Assembly: GCA_035998445.1 (NCBI GenBank) | Contig: DASYHQ010000050.1 | Span: 25,647 to 89,646 of the forward strand | Origin: Tepidisphaeraceae bacterium | Lineage (GTDB): Bacteria; Planctomycetota; Phycisphaerae; Tepidisphaerales; Tepidisphaeraceae | DNA length: 64,000 nucleotides | Direction: 5' to 3' | Shown: one piece after another, positions 42,616 to 51,032 of the stretch | How the letters are laid out: every line of letters starts with the position of its first letter | How positions within the stretch are numbered: the first letter of the stretch is position 1 | Made by a program: the position numbers and the translations under genes | The notes under the pieces: model-generated | Told to the model about the DNA's origin: nothing | The model's input: the letters and a program-made list of their open reading frames with translations, nothing else | The model's database searches: none

Positions 42616-42632
42616 GAAGCCGTCGGCTGACG

Positions 42633-45600
42633 TCAATCGTAGTCGTCCGGGATCGCGTCCAAGTCGCTGTAGCTGCTCGGGGCGCGGCGCGAGGTACGGA
42701 CACGGCGCGCCGGCGCAGGGGCTTCCGCCTCGGCAGTGTCCTCGATCGCGTCGACCTCGGGGGCGACCTCCTCGTCCGCATCAACTTCCTCAGCGACGAG
42801 GTGCTTATCGGTTGATCCGGTCTTCACCACCGGCAGTGGCGCCGGCGGTGGCGACGGACGCCGAACCCGGTTCGAACGACTCGTCGACGAACGCTGATCA
42901 CGGGCGGGAACCTTCGCGACGGGCTCGGGTGCGGGCGGAGCTTCCGCCTCTTCCGTGTCCGCCACGTCCACGGCTTCCACCTCTTCGTCGCCTTCCGCGT
43001 CGTCCAACTCGGCGTCGACGTACTGATCGTCGTCGTCGGCGGACGCGATCGCCTCGCCGCTATCGTTGGGACTTGGCGGCAGCAGACCGACAGCGGTGTT
43101 CTCACGCGCCATCTGGTTCTCGCGACGCCGGCGATGCCGGCGACCCCCACGGCGCCGACGGCGCTTTTGAGGCTGTTCGCCGGTCTCACCCTCGGCGCCA
43201 GCAGCGGCCGGGGCAAGGTTGCCGTTCACCTCTTCGCCCTCTTCCTCGTCGTCGCTCGCCACCACGGGCTTGGCGACCTGCTGCGGCTTCGGTGGGATGC
43301 GCGTGGGCGGCTGCTGGTTGCGACGGTTGTCGCCACCACCACCGCCGGCGCGATTGCCCCCCTCACGGCCACCACGGTCACGACCCCCGCGCCCGCGCCG
43401 CCGACCGTTGCCGCGGTCGATCGGGCGCGACTCGTTCGTCAGCGGTTGCGGTGGGTCGTTCTCGTCCTCGTGGGTGTCGTCGAAGTTGCTCGCCGCCGGC
43501 GCGGCTTCCTGTGCGCCTTCGTCCTCGTCCTCGTCGCCGAAGTCGACCGTCTCCATTTCGGTGACGTTCTCGAAGCTGCCATCCGCACGGCGGCCCTGGT
43601 TGTAGCTGGCGTTCGGCGAATCGGCACGGTCTTCCGACTGCTGCTCACGCGGCGCATCACCATTGCTGCGACCACGACGCCCACGGCGGCGCCGACGACG
43701 CCGGCGACCACCCTCGGACGACTGCTGGGCGTCGTCGCCCTGCTGACCCGAACCTTCTGCGGCCGACTCTTCACCTTCGGCCGACTCGTCGTCCTGATCG
43801 TCCTGGTCATCCTGCACGTCCTGCGGCGCGACTTCGCGTTCAGCGTTGTTCCGCGAGCGGCCACCGCGATCGTCCCGACGGCCCTGCGCGGCGCGCTGCG
43901 GCGGTGACGACGGCTCCTCTTCGCTGTCGCTTTCCTGCGCTTCCTCGGCGGTCTCGCGGGCGAAGCGTTCGTCCTCGTCCTCCTCATCCTCCATCGCGCG
44001 GGCCGCGGGCCGGCTTTGCTGCTGCTGATTCCGACCACCACCGTCGCGGCGATCGTTGCGACCACCACCCCGACCACCGCGGCCACCACCACCGCCGCGT
44101 GTGCCCAGCTGGGTCACGTGGCCCATCTGCGGCAGCGTCATGCCCAGTTCTTCCAAGATGACCGCGCCGTCGCGCGCATCGAACAGCGACAGCTTCAGCT
44201 CATCCAGGCCAAGCGACGCGTCGGAGCGAATCAGGACCTTCTTCTGCGTCTCGTCCTCCAGCTCCGCCAGCTGGCGGCGCTTCTTGTTCAACAGCGAGAA
44301 GGCTACGTCGGGGCAGCAGGCCAGCTCGACGCGTACCACGCGCTGGTCGTGAGCCGCGATCGCCAGCTTGCGCATGACGTCGAGCGCCATGCTCTCGGGC
44401 GTCTTCACGAGGCCGGCGCCCTTGCAGTGCGGGCAGTCGAAGTAGACCGACCGCTTCAGGCTCGGCCGCATGCGCTGGCGCGTCATCTCGATGATGCCGA
44501 ACTGGCTCATGCGCAGGACCTTGGTCTTGGCCCGGTCGCGCTTGAAGTTGTCGTCGAGGCGCTTCTCCAGCTCGCGGCGGTGCCGGTCGTAGCGCAAATC
44601 AATGAAGTCGCAGATGATCACGCCGCCCAAGTCGCGCAGCTTCAGCTGGCGGCAGATCTCGTCGGCGGCCTCCATGTCGACGCGGAAGGCGGTCGTCTCG
44701 GCGTCGCCGCTCTCGCGGTTCTTGCCGCTGTTGACGTCGATCGCGACGATCGCCTCGGTGCTGTCGATGACCAGCGACCCACCGCTGGGCAGCGGCACGT
44801 GGCGGCTGTACATCATCTCGATGTCGCGCTCGATGCCGTACTGGTGGAACAGCGGCACCCCGTCCTCGTACACGTCGACCTTGTTCTTCGTGCGCGGCGC
44901 GGTGATCTTGATCACGTCCTTCACGCGCCTGGCGACGTCCTTGTTGTCGACGACGATGCGCTCGACGTCGCTGGTGAACACGTCGCGCACCGTGCGCGTG
45001 ACGAGGTCGCCCTCGGTGTACAGCTCGACCGGGCCGGGCTCCTTCTGCTTCTTCTCGATCGTCTCCCACAGGCGCGTGAGGTACTTCAGGTCGCGCTCGA
45101 TCTCGGTCTTGGCCTTGCCGATGCCGGCGGTGCGGATGATGAACGCGACGTCCTTCGGGGGCTTCAGGCCGTCGAGGATGGTGCGCAGGCGACGGCGCTC
45201 GGCGTCGTCCTCGATCTTCTTGCTGACACCCATCTTGCCCATGCCGGGCATCATCACGAGGATGCGCCCGGGGATGGAGATGTAGCTGGTGAGCGTCGGC
45301 CCCTTGGTGCCGATGCCCTCCTTGATGATCTGCACGATGATCTCGTCGCCCCGACGCAGGCAGCGCTGGATGGGCGGGCGGTCGCGGCGGGCCATTTTTC
45401 GGCCGACGGTTTCCTGGTAGTCGGAACCGTCTCGACCGAAGTAGGTGGGCATCAGGTCGCTGATGTGCAGGAAGCCGTTGCGGCCCATGCCGAAATCGAC
45501 GAACGCGGCCTGGATGCTCGGCTCGACGTTGGTGACGCGACCCTTGTAGATGTTGCCGACGTGGCTGGTGGCGCTGTTGCGCTCCATGTACAGCTCTTCG

Positions 45601-45674
45601 AGCCGTCCATCCTCAACCAACGCGATCCGGCACTCTTCCCCTTCGCTGACGTTAATCAGCATTTCCTTCGACAT
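42633..45674 (-). CDS. rne: Ribonuclease E/G with large disordered C-terminal tail
   Basis: 1013 residues. The N-terminal catalytic half has an S1 domain (HVGNIYKGRVTNVEPSIQAA, FVDFGMGRNGFLHISDL), a 5'-sensor region, the DNase-I-like subdomain (AIVAIDVNSGKNRE, LGGVIICDFIDLR) with the Mg-binding Asp residues, and the Zn-link CPHCKGAG near residue 412. From about residue 520 it is Arg-, Glu-, Gly- and Gln-rich (HLGxRG-like GRGGRGGGRNDRR, later EDEEDEDERF and RRRRRRRGRRG), as expected for a degradosome scaffold that binds RNA and partners. It is the last gene of the hpf-ptsN-ptsH-ptsI-rne run. Confidence 0.95.
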   Translation of the reverse strand: MSKEMLINVSEGEECRIALVEDGRLEELYMERNSATSHVGNIYKGRVTNVEPSIQAAFVDFGMGRNGFLHISDLMPTYFGRDGSDYQETVGRKMARRDRPPIQRCLRRGDEIIVQIIKEGIGTKGPTLTSYISIPGRILVMMPGMGKMGVSKKIEDDAERRRLRTILDGLKPPKDVAFIIRTAGIGKAKTEIERDLKYLTRLWETIEKKQKEPGPVELYTEGDLVTRTVRDVFTSDVERIVVDNKDVARRVKDVIKITAPRTKNKVDVYEDGVPLFHQYGIERDIEMMYSRHVPLPSGGSLVIDSTEAIVAIDVNSGKNRESGDAETTAFRVDMEAADEICRQLKLRDLGGVIICDFIDLRYDRHRRELEKRLDDNFKRDRAKTKVLRMSQFGIIEMTRQRMRPSLKRSVYFDCPHCKGAGLVKTPESMALDVMRKLAIAAHDQRVVRVELACCPDVAFSLLNKKRRQLAELEDETQKKVLIRSDASLGLDELKLSLFDARDGAVILEELGMTLPQMGHVTQLGTRGGGGGRGGRGGGRNDRRDGGGRNQQQQSRPAARAMEDEEDEDERFARETAEEAQESDSEEEPSSPPQRAAQGRRDDRGGRSRNNAEREVAPQDVQDDQDDQDDESAEGEESAAEGSGQQGDDAQQSSEGGRRRRRRRRGRRGRSNGDAPREQQSEDRADSPNASYNQGRRADGSFENVTEMETVDFGDEDEDEGAQEAAPAASNFDDTHEDENDPPQPLTNESRPIDRGNGRRRGRGGRDRGGREGGNRAGGGGGDNRRNQQPPTRIPPKPQQVAKPVVASDDEEEGEEVNGNLAPAAAGAEGETGEQPQKRRRRRGGRRHRRRRENQMARENTAVGLLPPSPNDSGEAIASADDDDQYVDAELDDAEGDEEVEAVDVADTEEAEAPPAPEPVAKVPARDQRSSTSRSNRVRRPSPPPAPLPVVKTGSTDKHLVAEEVDADEEVAPEVDAIEDTAEAEAPAPARRVRTSRRAPSSYSDLDAIPDDYD

Positions 45675-45820
45675 GTTTTTCGTCCGTGGTCAGTGGTCCG
45701 TGGTCAGCTGTGGGGTCATCGCGCCCGGCGTCGCAACCTGCGACGAACAACGGACAGCGGACCACGAACAACCGACGGAGACGATGCGTGCCGCGCGCGA
45801 TCCACGCGCACGGGCTTTGG

Positions 45821-47563
45821 CTAAAAGGCTTCCGGGATGATCTTGCGGGTCTCCTCACGCAAGAAGTGCATCACCTGTCGTTCGCTGTCGAAGCTCATCA
45901 CCTTGCGGGCGACCTGCTTCGCGTGCTCCATGGTGGTGGAGCGAATGATTTTCTTCACCTCTGGGATGTCCGGCCCGTTCATCGAAAAGATGTTCAGTCC
46001 CAGGCCCAGGAGCAAGAGAGTGTACAACGGGTCGCCCGCCATTTCACCACACACGCTGCAACTGATCGAGTTTCTCGCCGCGGCGCGGATGACGTCGCGA
46101 ATGAGTCGCAGCACCGCCGGGTGCGCCGGGCAGAAGAGCCCGGCGACCTTTTCGTTGGTGCGGTCGACCGCCAGCGTGTACTGGATGAGGTCGTTGGTGC
46201 CGATGCTGAAGAAGTTCACTTCCTTGGCGCACTGGTCGGCCATCAGCGCCACCGCGGGCACCTCGATCATCATGCCGATCGGGATGTCCTCACGGAAGCG
46301 GACACCGTCGTCCTCCAGCTCTTCCGTGACGTCCTTCAGGATCATCTTCGCCTGGCGCAGTTCCATGATCGTGCTGATCATGGGGAACATGATGCGCACG
46401 TCACCGAGCACGCTGGCCCGCATGATCGCGCGCAGCTGACGCTTGAACATCGGGATGTCGTGCAGGCACATGCGGATGCTGCGATCGCCCAGGAACGGGT
46501 TGCGCTCCGGGTTGGCCAGCTGCGCCTGCGTGTACTTGTCGGCCCCAAGGTCGAGCGTGCGAATGACCAGCGGGCGACCATCGATGCCGGCCAAAGCTTC
46601 GGCGTAGGCGTTGTAGTGGTCTTCCTCGGTCGGTTCCTTCCCCATCATGCTGAGGTAGAGGAACTCGGTGCGGTACAGGCCGACGCCCTGCGCACCGTTG
46701 GAGAGCGCCAGCGGAATATCGTTGGTGCCCTCGATGTTCGCCTGCACACTGACCGAGTGGCCGTCCTTGGTTTCGGCGGGCAGGTTGATCAGCTCGCGCA
46801 GCTCGTTCTCGTGATGAACGAAGCTGGCCTGGTCCTGACGATACTCGGCGATCTGGTCGGCGTCGGGATTGACGATGACCACGCCGTTCTTGCCGTCGAT
46901 GATGACGATGTCACCACCGCTGACGTGGCTCGTCAGATCACCCAACCCCACGACCGCCGGTATGCCCATGGCGCGGGCGACAATCGCGGTATGGCTCGTG
47001 CGGCCACCCACGTCGGTGGCGAAGCCTTTCACGTGCGTGCGGTCGAGGGCGGCGGTCTGGCTGGGCAGCAAATCGTGTGCGATGACGATGACGTCGCTGG
47101 TCAGGTGGAGCAGGTCCTCGTGCTTCTGGCCGATCAGGGTGCGCAGGACGCGCTTTTCGATGTCGTGGACGTCCTTCACGCGCTCGGAGAAGTAGCGGTC
47201 GGTCATTTGCCCGAACTGCTGGGCATACCGCCGCATGACGCTGCTGACGGCATATTCGGCCGTCGCCAGTTGGGTTTTGATTTCGTTGTCGACCTGCTTC
47301 AGCAGCGACTTGTCCTTCAGCACGCCGAGGTGGAAGTTGACGATGCCACCGATCTCCTTGCCGTACTTGGTGGCCGTCTCGTCGCGGAGTTGGGTGAGGT
47401 CCTTCAGGCTGTCATCGATCGCGGTGTGGAAGCGGGCCACCTCACCGGCGACCTGGTCGGGTGCGACGTTGCGCTTCGGGATCAGCAGATCCTCGGCGTC
47501 GAGCACGATGGCCGTGCCGATGACGACGCCCGGGGAAACACCAATGCCCTTTTTGATCTCCAT
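45821..47563 (-). CDS. ptsI: PTS enzyme I (phosphoenolpyruvate-protein phosphotransferase)
   Basis: 580 residues, a normal single enzyme I. It autophosphorylates from PEP at His191 in DVGGRTSHTAIVARAMGIPA, then passes phosphate to HPr. The C-terminal PEP-binding barrel has FLYLSMMGKEPTEEDHYNAY, RTLDLGADK, FLGDRSIRMCLH, MFPMISTIMELRQAK, MIEVPAVALMADQ, FSIGTNDLIQYTLAVDR and CSVCGEMAGDP. No GAF domain, so it is PtsI rather than PtsP by layout. No purine-rich Shine-Dalgarno is visible; a palindromic repeat begins just upstream. Confidence 0.96.
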   Translation of the reverse strand: MEIKKGIGVSPGVVIGTAIVLDAEDLLIPKRNVAPDQVAGEVARFHTAIDDSLKDLTQLRDETATKYGKEIGGIVNFHLGVLKDKSLLKQVDNEIKTQLATAEYAVSSVMRRYAQQFGQMTDRYFSERVKDVHDIEKRVLRTLIGQKHEDLLHLTSDVIVIAHDLLPSQTAALDRTHVKGFATDVGGRTSHTAIVARAMGIPAVVGLGDLTSHVSGGDIVIIDGKNGVVIVNPDADQIAEYRQDQASFVHHENELRELINLPAETKDGHSVSVQANIEGTNDIPLALSNGAQGVGLYRTEFLYLSMMGKEPTEEDHYNAYAEALAGIDGRPLVIRTLDLGADKYTQAQLANPERNPFLGDRSIRMCLHDIPMFKRQLRAIMRASVLGDVRIMFPMISTIMELRQAKMILKDVTEELEDDGVRFREDIPIGMMIEVPAVALMADQCAKEVNFFSIGTNDLIQYTLAVDRTNEKVAGLFCPAHPAVLRLIRDVIRAAARNSISCSVCGEMAGDPLYTLLLLGLGLNIFSMNGPDIPEVKKIIRSTTMEHAKQVARKVMSFDSERQVMHFLREETRKIIPEAF

Positions 47564-47569
47564 TCGTTT

Positions 47570-47656
47570 GATTTGCGATCTGCGATTTTACGGTTTGCGA
47601 TTGAGATCAGAATTCAATGAATTCGCATTTCAATCGCAAATCGCAAATCGCAGATC
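47570..47656. repeat. Imperfect palindrome between ptsH and ptsI
   Basis: GATTTGCGATCTGCGATTT on the left and AAATCGCAAATCGCAGATC on the right, built from TTTGCGAT units. It occupies most of the 103-bp spacer and contains no Shine-Dalgarno for ptsI. Confidence 0.8.
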
Positions 47657-47666
47657 GGCAATCCTA

Positions 47667-47951
47667 TCAATCTTCTTCGCCAAACTTGCTGTTGAACAAA
47701 TCGGCCAGCGCGTCGACCGCCTGCTGGGCGTCCTCACCGTCGGCGTCGATGCGCAGCGGTGTGCCTTCGACGGCGGCGAGGATGATCATCTGCATGACGC
47801 TCTTGCCGTCCGCCTCGCCCGGTTCCTCGCCACCCTTGGTCACGGTAATGTCCGACGAGAACCCGTTGGCCAGGTCCACGAACTGCATCGCCGGCCGCGC
47901 GTGCAGGCCGAGCTTGTTGGACACGAAGATGTCGCGAGAGGCCTTTGGCAT
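47667..47951 (-). CDS. ptsH: HPr-family phosphocarrier protein
   Basis: 94 residues. The active-site His17 lies in NKLGLHARPAMQFVDLA. A Ser51 in EADGKSVMQMIILAAVEGTP corresponds to the regulatory Ser46 of Gram-positive HPr. RIDADGEDAQQAVDALADLF completes the fold. It carries phosphate from enzyme I to the EIIA encoded next to it. Its ATG lies inside a palindromic repeat and has no Shine-Dalgarno. No HPr kinase gene is in the window. Confidence 0.95.
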   Translation of the reverse strand: MPKASRDIFVSNKLGLHARPAMQFVDLANGFSSDITVTKGGEEPGEADGKSVMQMIILAAVEGTPLRIDADGEDAQQAVDALADLFNSKFGEED

Positions 47952-48043
47952 TGCGGATTTCGGATTGCGGAGTTCGGATTGATATTCGGAACGACGCGGC
48001 CTTCAGATTCAATCCTCAATCCGAAATCCGCACTCCGCAATGC
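47949..48043. repeat. Palindrome spanning the ptsN-ptsH gap and the ptsH start codon
   Basis: GCATTGCGGATTTCGGATT on the left and AATCCGAAATCCGC...TCCGCAATGC on the right. The left end contains the ptsH start codon (complement of 47949-47951). The right end stops 2 bp from the ptsN stop. Confidence 0.8.
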
Positions 48044-48044
48044 T

Positions 48045-48512
48045 TCACTTTCCCTGGTCTGCCTCTTCCAGCAGTTCGATGATCTTCGCCTGCGAGTCGC
48101 TCTGGCGCAGGAAGCGCCGGAACATGTCCTTCTGCAGGTTGCTGAAGACGATGTTCATCGCCTGCAGGTGGTGCTGCGGCTGGTTCTCCGGCGACAGCAG
48201 CAGCACGACGCTGTAGACCGGCTGATGGTCCAGCGCCGAGAAGTCGACGCCCGCGGCGCTGCGGCCGATCGTGCCGGCCATCTTCTTCACCTTCGCGTGC
48301 TTCACGTGCGGCACGGCGACGCCCTTGCCGAAGCCCGTGCTGCCGTTCTGCTCGCGCTTCACCAGCGCGGCGACGACGTCCTCCACGGCATCCTCGGCCA
48401 GCGCGCCGTTCTGCGCCAGCGACACGACGAGTTCTCGAATCACTCCGTCGCGATCCTCGGCCTGCAGGTCGGCCACGATCGCGTCGGACACGATGAAGTC
48501 TTTGAGCTTCAT
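48045..48512 (-). CDS. ptsN: PTS EIIA component, PtsN (nitrogen-type) family
   Basis: 155 residues. The phosphoacceptor His69 sits in GFGKGVAVPHVKHAKVKK, the EIIA-fructose/Ntr signature. VYSVVLLLSPENQPQHHLQA and FRRFLRQSDSQAKIIELLEE finish the domain. No EIIB/EIIC permease is fused or adjacent, so the role is probably regulatory, as in the PTS-Ntr phosphorelay. The location beside hpf matches the rpoN-hpf-ptsN order of proteobacteria, but rpoN is missing here. The start is preceded by a pyrimidine-rich stretch, not a Shine-Dalgarno. Confidence 0.92.
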   Translation of the reverse strand: MKLKDFIVSDAIVADLQAEDRDGVIRELVVSLAQNGALAEDAVEDVVAALVKREQNGSTGFGKGVAVPHVKHAKVKKMAGTIGRSAAGVDFSALDHQPVYSVVLLLSPENQPQHHLQAMNIVFSNLQKDMFRRFLRQSDSQAKIIELLEEADQGK

Positions 48513-48609
48513 AAAGAGGGGGTGTGGGCAGTGGGCAAGCTTCGGTGGGCGGCGCGCCGCGGGTCACCGTAGACCCACCGCACGCCGCCCACCGGCCGCG
48601 CCGTTCTCG

Positions 48610-48927
48610 TTATTGTTCCGGATGCTTGCGGTTGCGCATCTTCTTCTTGTGGTCGCTGAGCACGCGCTCCAGCTTGTGCACGCACGCGTCCAGGCACGCG
48701 TACGCGTCCCCTTCGGCATGGTGGGCCACGAACATGTTCTTGTGCTCGGCGTTTACGATCACCTCGACGCTCGTGTGGTCCTTACCGTTGTCCTTATCGG
48801 CATCGAAGATCACCTCGATCTCCTGGATGCGGTCGTAGTACTTCGTAAGCTTGTTGGTCTTTTCCTCGGCGTACGACTTCAGCGGCACGCTCAGGTCCAT
48901 GTGCCTTGATGATACGGTGACAATCAC
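48610..48927 (-). CDS. hpf: Ribosome hibernation-promoting factor, short form
   Basis: 105 residues from a GTG with GGAAGGAG 8 nt upstream. MIVTVSSRHMDLSVPLKSYA opens the S30AE domain; TNKLTKYYDRIQEIEVIFDA and EGDAYACLDACVHKLERVLS follow. It binds the decoding and mRNA channel of the 30S subunit in stationary phase. The length is the short HPF/YfiA type, without the dimerising tail of long HPF, so 100S formation would need another factor. It is the first gene of the PTS/RNase E run and the only one with a clear Shine-Dalgarno. Confidence 0.95.
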   Translation of the reverse strand: MIVTVSSRHMDLSVPLKSYAEEKTNKLTKYYDRIQEIEVIFDADKDNGKDHTSVEVIVNAEHKNMFVAHHAEGDAYACLDACVHKLERVLSDHKKKMRNRKHPEQ

Positions 48928-48995
48928 GCGTGTGCTCCTTCCGTTAAGCGTTAGCTATTGTACAGCAAATGCGGTACTAAATCGCCACCGCGGGC

Positions 48996-49823
48996 TCAGG
49001 TGCGGGAAACCGTGCTTTCCGCAGCGCTGGCCGTGTCCAACCGTGACGAATTGCCCGATCGCGACACGGGTAGCTCCTTCACGTCCGCAGGCGTCAGGAC
49101 GCCACCGCTCACCAGCATTCGCAGCGCTTCCTCAACCGTCAACGGCAGGTCGATCACGTTGGCGCGCGGCACCACCAGCACGTACCCACTGAACGCCGTC
49201 GGGCTCGACGGAACAAACACCGTAACCATTTCCTGCTGCATTCGATCCGACAACGGCCGCAGCCCGTTACCTGTTATCAACCCGATCGACCAGATGCCAT
49301 CTTCATGCGGTCGCACCGCCACCACGCGGCTGCCCTCAAACTGGTTCGATCGCTCGGCGAGCAAAAAATCGGTGATCTGCTTCACGGCCGGGTAGATCGC
49401 GCGGATGAACGGCAAGCGCATCACCGCGTCCTCGCTCAGACGGTACGCCGTTCGACCGATGAAGTTACCGATCAGCACGCCCAGCAGGTAGACGAGCACC
49501 GTCGCCACCAGCACGCCGATCAACTTCGTGCCGAACGCCCACTGCCCGTAACGGTCGGGCCATGCCCAGGCCATGTCCGAATCGAACTGCGGCGACCATC
49601 GGTCAGCGTGACCCGTCGCCAGCCAAACCCGCTGCACCGCGAGGATGACGTACCGCCCCATCGATTCCCAGAGGAAGTTCCACGCCCACGTGACGAGCCA
49701 GAGCGTGATCAGCGTCGGCAGGACCGCCGACAGCCCGCGCACGAAGAATCGGCGAAAATCGGGTCCGAACCCGTCGCGCGATTGATCGCGGGCAGCATGG
49801 GCTTTTTCGGGTGCGTCATTCAC
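48996..49823 (-). CDS. DUF502-family membrane protein
   Basis: 275 residues from the GTG at 49823. Two membrane segments (RGLSAVLPTLITLWLVTWAW and KLIGVLVATVLVYLLGVLIG) are followed by NFIGRTAYRLSEDAVMRLPF, IRAIYPAVKQITDFLL, VVAVRPHEDGIWSIGLITG and TVFVPSSPTAFSGYVLVVP. These are the conserved blocks of DUF502 (LIV/COV-like in plants). Function in bacteria is unknown. It lies between hpf and glpF, each on the minus strand, with gaps of 68 and 130 bp. Confidence 0.92.
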   Translation of the reverse strand: MNDAPEKAHAARDQSRDGFGPDFRRFFVRGLSAVLPTLITLWLVTWAWNFLWESMGRYVILAVQRVWLATGHADRWSPQFDSDMAWAWPDRYGQWAFGTKLIGVLVATVLVYLLGVLIGNFIGRTAYRLSEDAVMRLPFIRAIYPAVKQITDFLLAERSNQFEGSRVVAVRPHEDGIWSIGLITGNGLRPLSDRMQQEMVTVFVPSSPTAFSGYVLVVPRANVIDLPLTVEEALRMLVSGGVLTPADVKELPVSRSGNSSRLDTASAAESTVSRT

Positions 49824-49953
49824 AGTAAATCGATGTGCGCAGCGACCGTACCGGGAGCATCGGGACCGCAGGTTCAGGCGGGCCAACTTATCTGTGATAC
49901 ACGAGCCGTGCGGGAAGATCAAACGCGACACACGCTGACGTTGCACCGCGTTT

Positions 49954-50715
49954 TCACACCAAGCCCCGCGCCGCCAGTGCGGCCAGCAGGGCACCGGTGA
50001 GCGGCGCGACGACGGGAATCCAGGCGTAGCCCCAATCGCTGTCGCGCTTTCCCCTTATCGGTAGCAGCGCGTGGGCGATGCGTGGGCCGAGGTCGCGGGC
50101 GGGGTTGATCGCGTAGCCGGTGGTGCCGCCGAGCGACATACCGATCGCGAAGACGAGCAGCCCGACCGGCAGCGCCCCCAGCGCCCCGAAGCCGTTGGCG
50201 ATCTCCTGCCCCTCGGTGCCGGCGCCCGGCAACGCGAACGTCGGAGCGACCATCAGGAAGATCGGGAAGACCAGCAGGAAAGTCCCCACCACCTCGCAGA
50301 AGAACGCGCGCGGCAGGTTGCGGATGGCGGGCGCCGTGCTGAAGCAGCCGAACTTCGTGTTGGCGTCGTCGGTCGCTTCGAAGTGGTCGCCGTAGTAGAG
50401 GAAGACGAGCACGGCCCCGACGAACGCGCCGAGCAACTGGGCGACGATGTAGGTCGGCGCGTCGCCCCACGTAAACCCACCTTGGTTGTTGAATGCCATG
50501 GCGACCGTGACGGCCGGGTTGAGGTGCGCGCCGCTGAACTTCGCGACGCACATCACCGCTACGAAGACCGCCATGCCCCAGCCAAGCGTGATGACGATCC
50601 ATCCTGCACCGCCCCCGAGCGTCCGCCGCAATGCGACGTTGGCGACGACGCCGTTGCCCAGCAGGATGAGGATGGCGGTTCCGACAAACTCGGCGATGAA
50701 GTGTTGGAGATTCAT
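49954..50715 (-). CDS. glpF: Glycerol uptake facilitator (MIP/aquaporin family)
   Basis: 253 residues from the ATG at 50715, six membrane helices plus two half-helices with the NPA boxes AHLNPAVTVAMAF and AINPARDLGPRIAH. The Asp after the second NPAR and the long loop E favour the glycerol-conducting aquaglyceroporin type. It lets glycerol diffuse into the cell for GlpK. It follows glpK on the minus strand, but a 105-bp repeat with its flank fills the gap. Confidence 0.94.
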   Translation of the reverse strand: MNLQHFIAEFVGTAILILLGNGVVANVALRRTLGGGAGWIVITLGWGMAVFVAVMCVAKFSGAHLNPAVTVAMAFNNQGGFTWGDAPTYIVAQLLGAFVGAVLVFLYYGDHFEATDDANTKFGCFSTAPAIRNLPRAFFCEVVGTFLLVFPIFLMVAPTFALPGAGTEGQEIANGFGALGALPVGLLVFAIGMSLGGTTGYAINPARDLGPRIAHALLPIRGKRDSDWGYAWIPVVAPLTGALLAALAARGLV

Positions 50716-50898
50716 GGAAAGCTCGTTTGGCGGTTCATCGTTCGCAAGCCGAATTCGGCCCACTCCCTAGCCCTCGTCCGCAAGCATGCGGAAGGGAAGA
50801 TCTGAACCACAGCACAATCGACGCCCTTCCGGCGAACCATGTCATCCCGAACGGAGCTGAAAGGCTGTCGGACAAAACCCCAGCGTTGATCAGGGACG

Positions 50899-51003
50899 TG
50901 TCATCCCGATGGGAGCCTCAGGCGACCTTAGGGATCTCCCAAGGCCGATAACCGTCCGTCGATCGAGATCCCTCAGGTCGCCAAGGCTCCCATCGGGATG
51001 ACA
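50899..51003. repeat. 105-bp palindromic element, copy 6
   Basis: TGTCATCCCGATGGGAGCC to GGCTCCCATCGGGATGACA. The 59 bases before it (50840-50898) match the flank of copy 1 in length and sequence, including TGTCAT at the start and CGGACAAAA in the middle. It fills the glpF-glpK gap. Confidence 0.9.
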
Positions 51004-51032
51004 AACGTGACTACTACGTCATTTGGCTCGGC

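Noticed and set aside
44016..45824. 602-codon plus-strand open frame opposite the RNase E gene
   Set aside because: It is antisense to the catalytic domain of RNase E and has only low-complexity His/Ala/Val/Asp-rich sequence.
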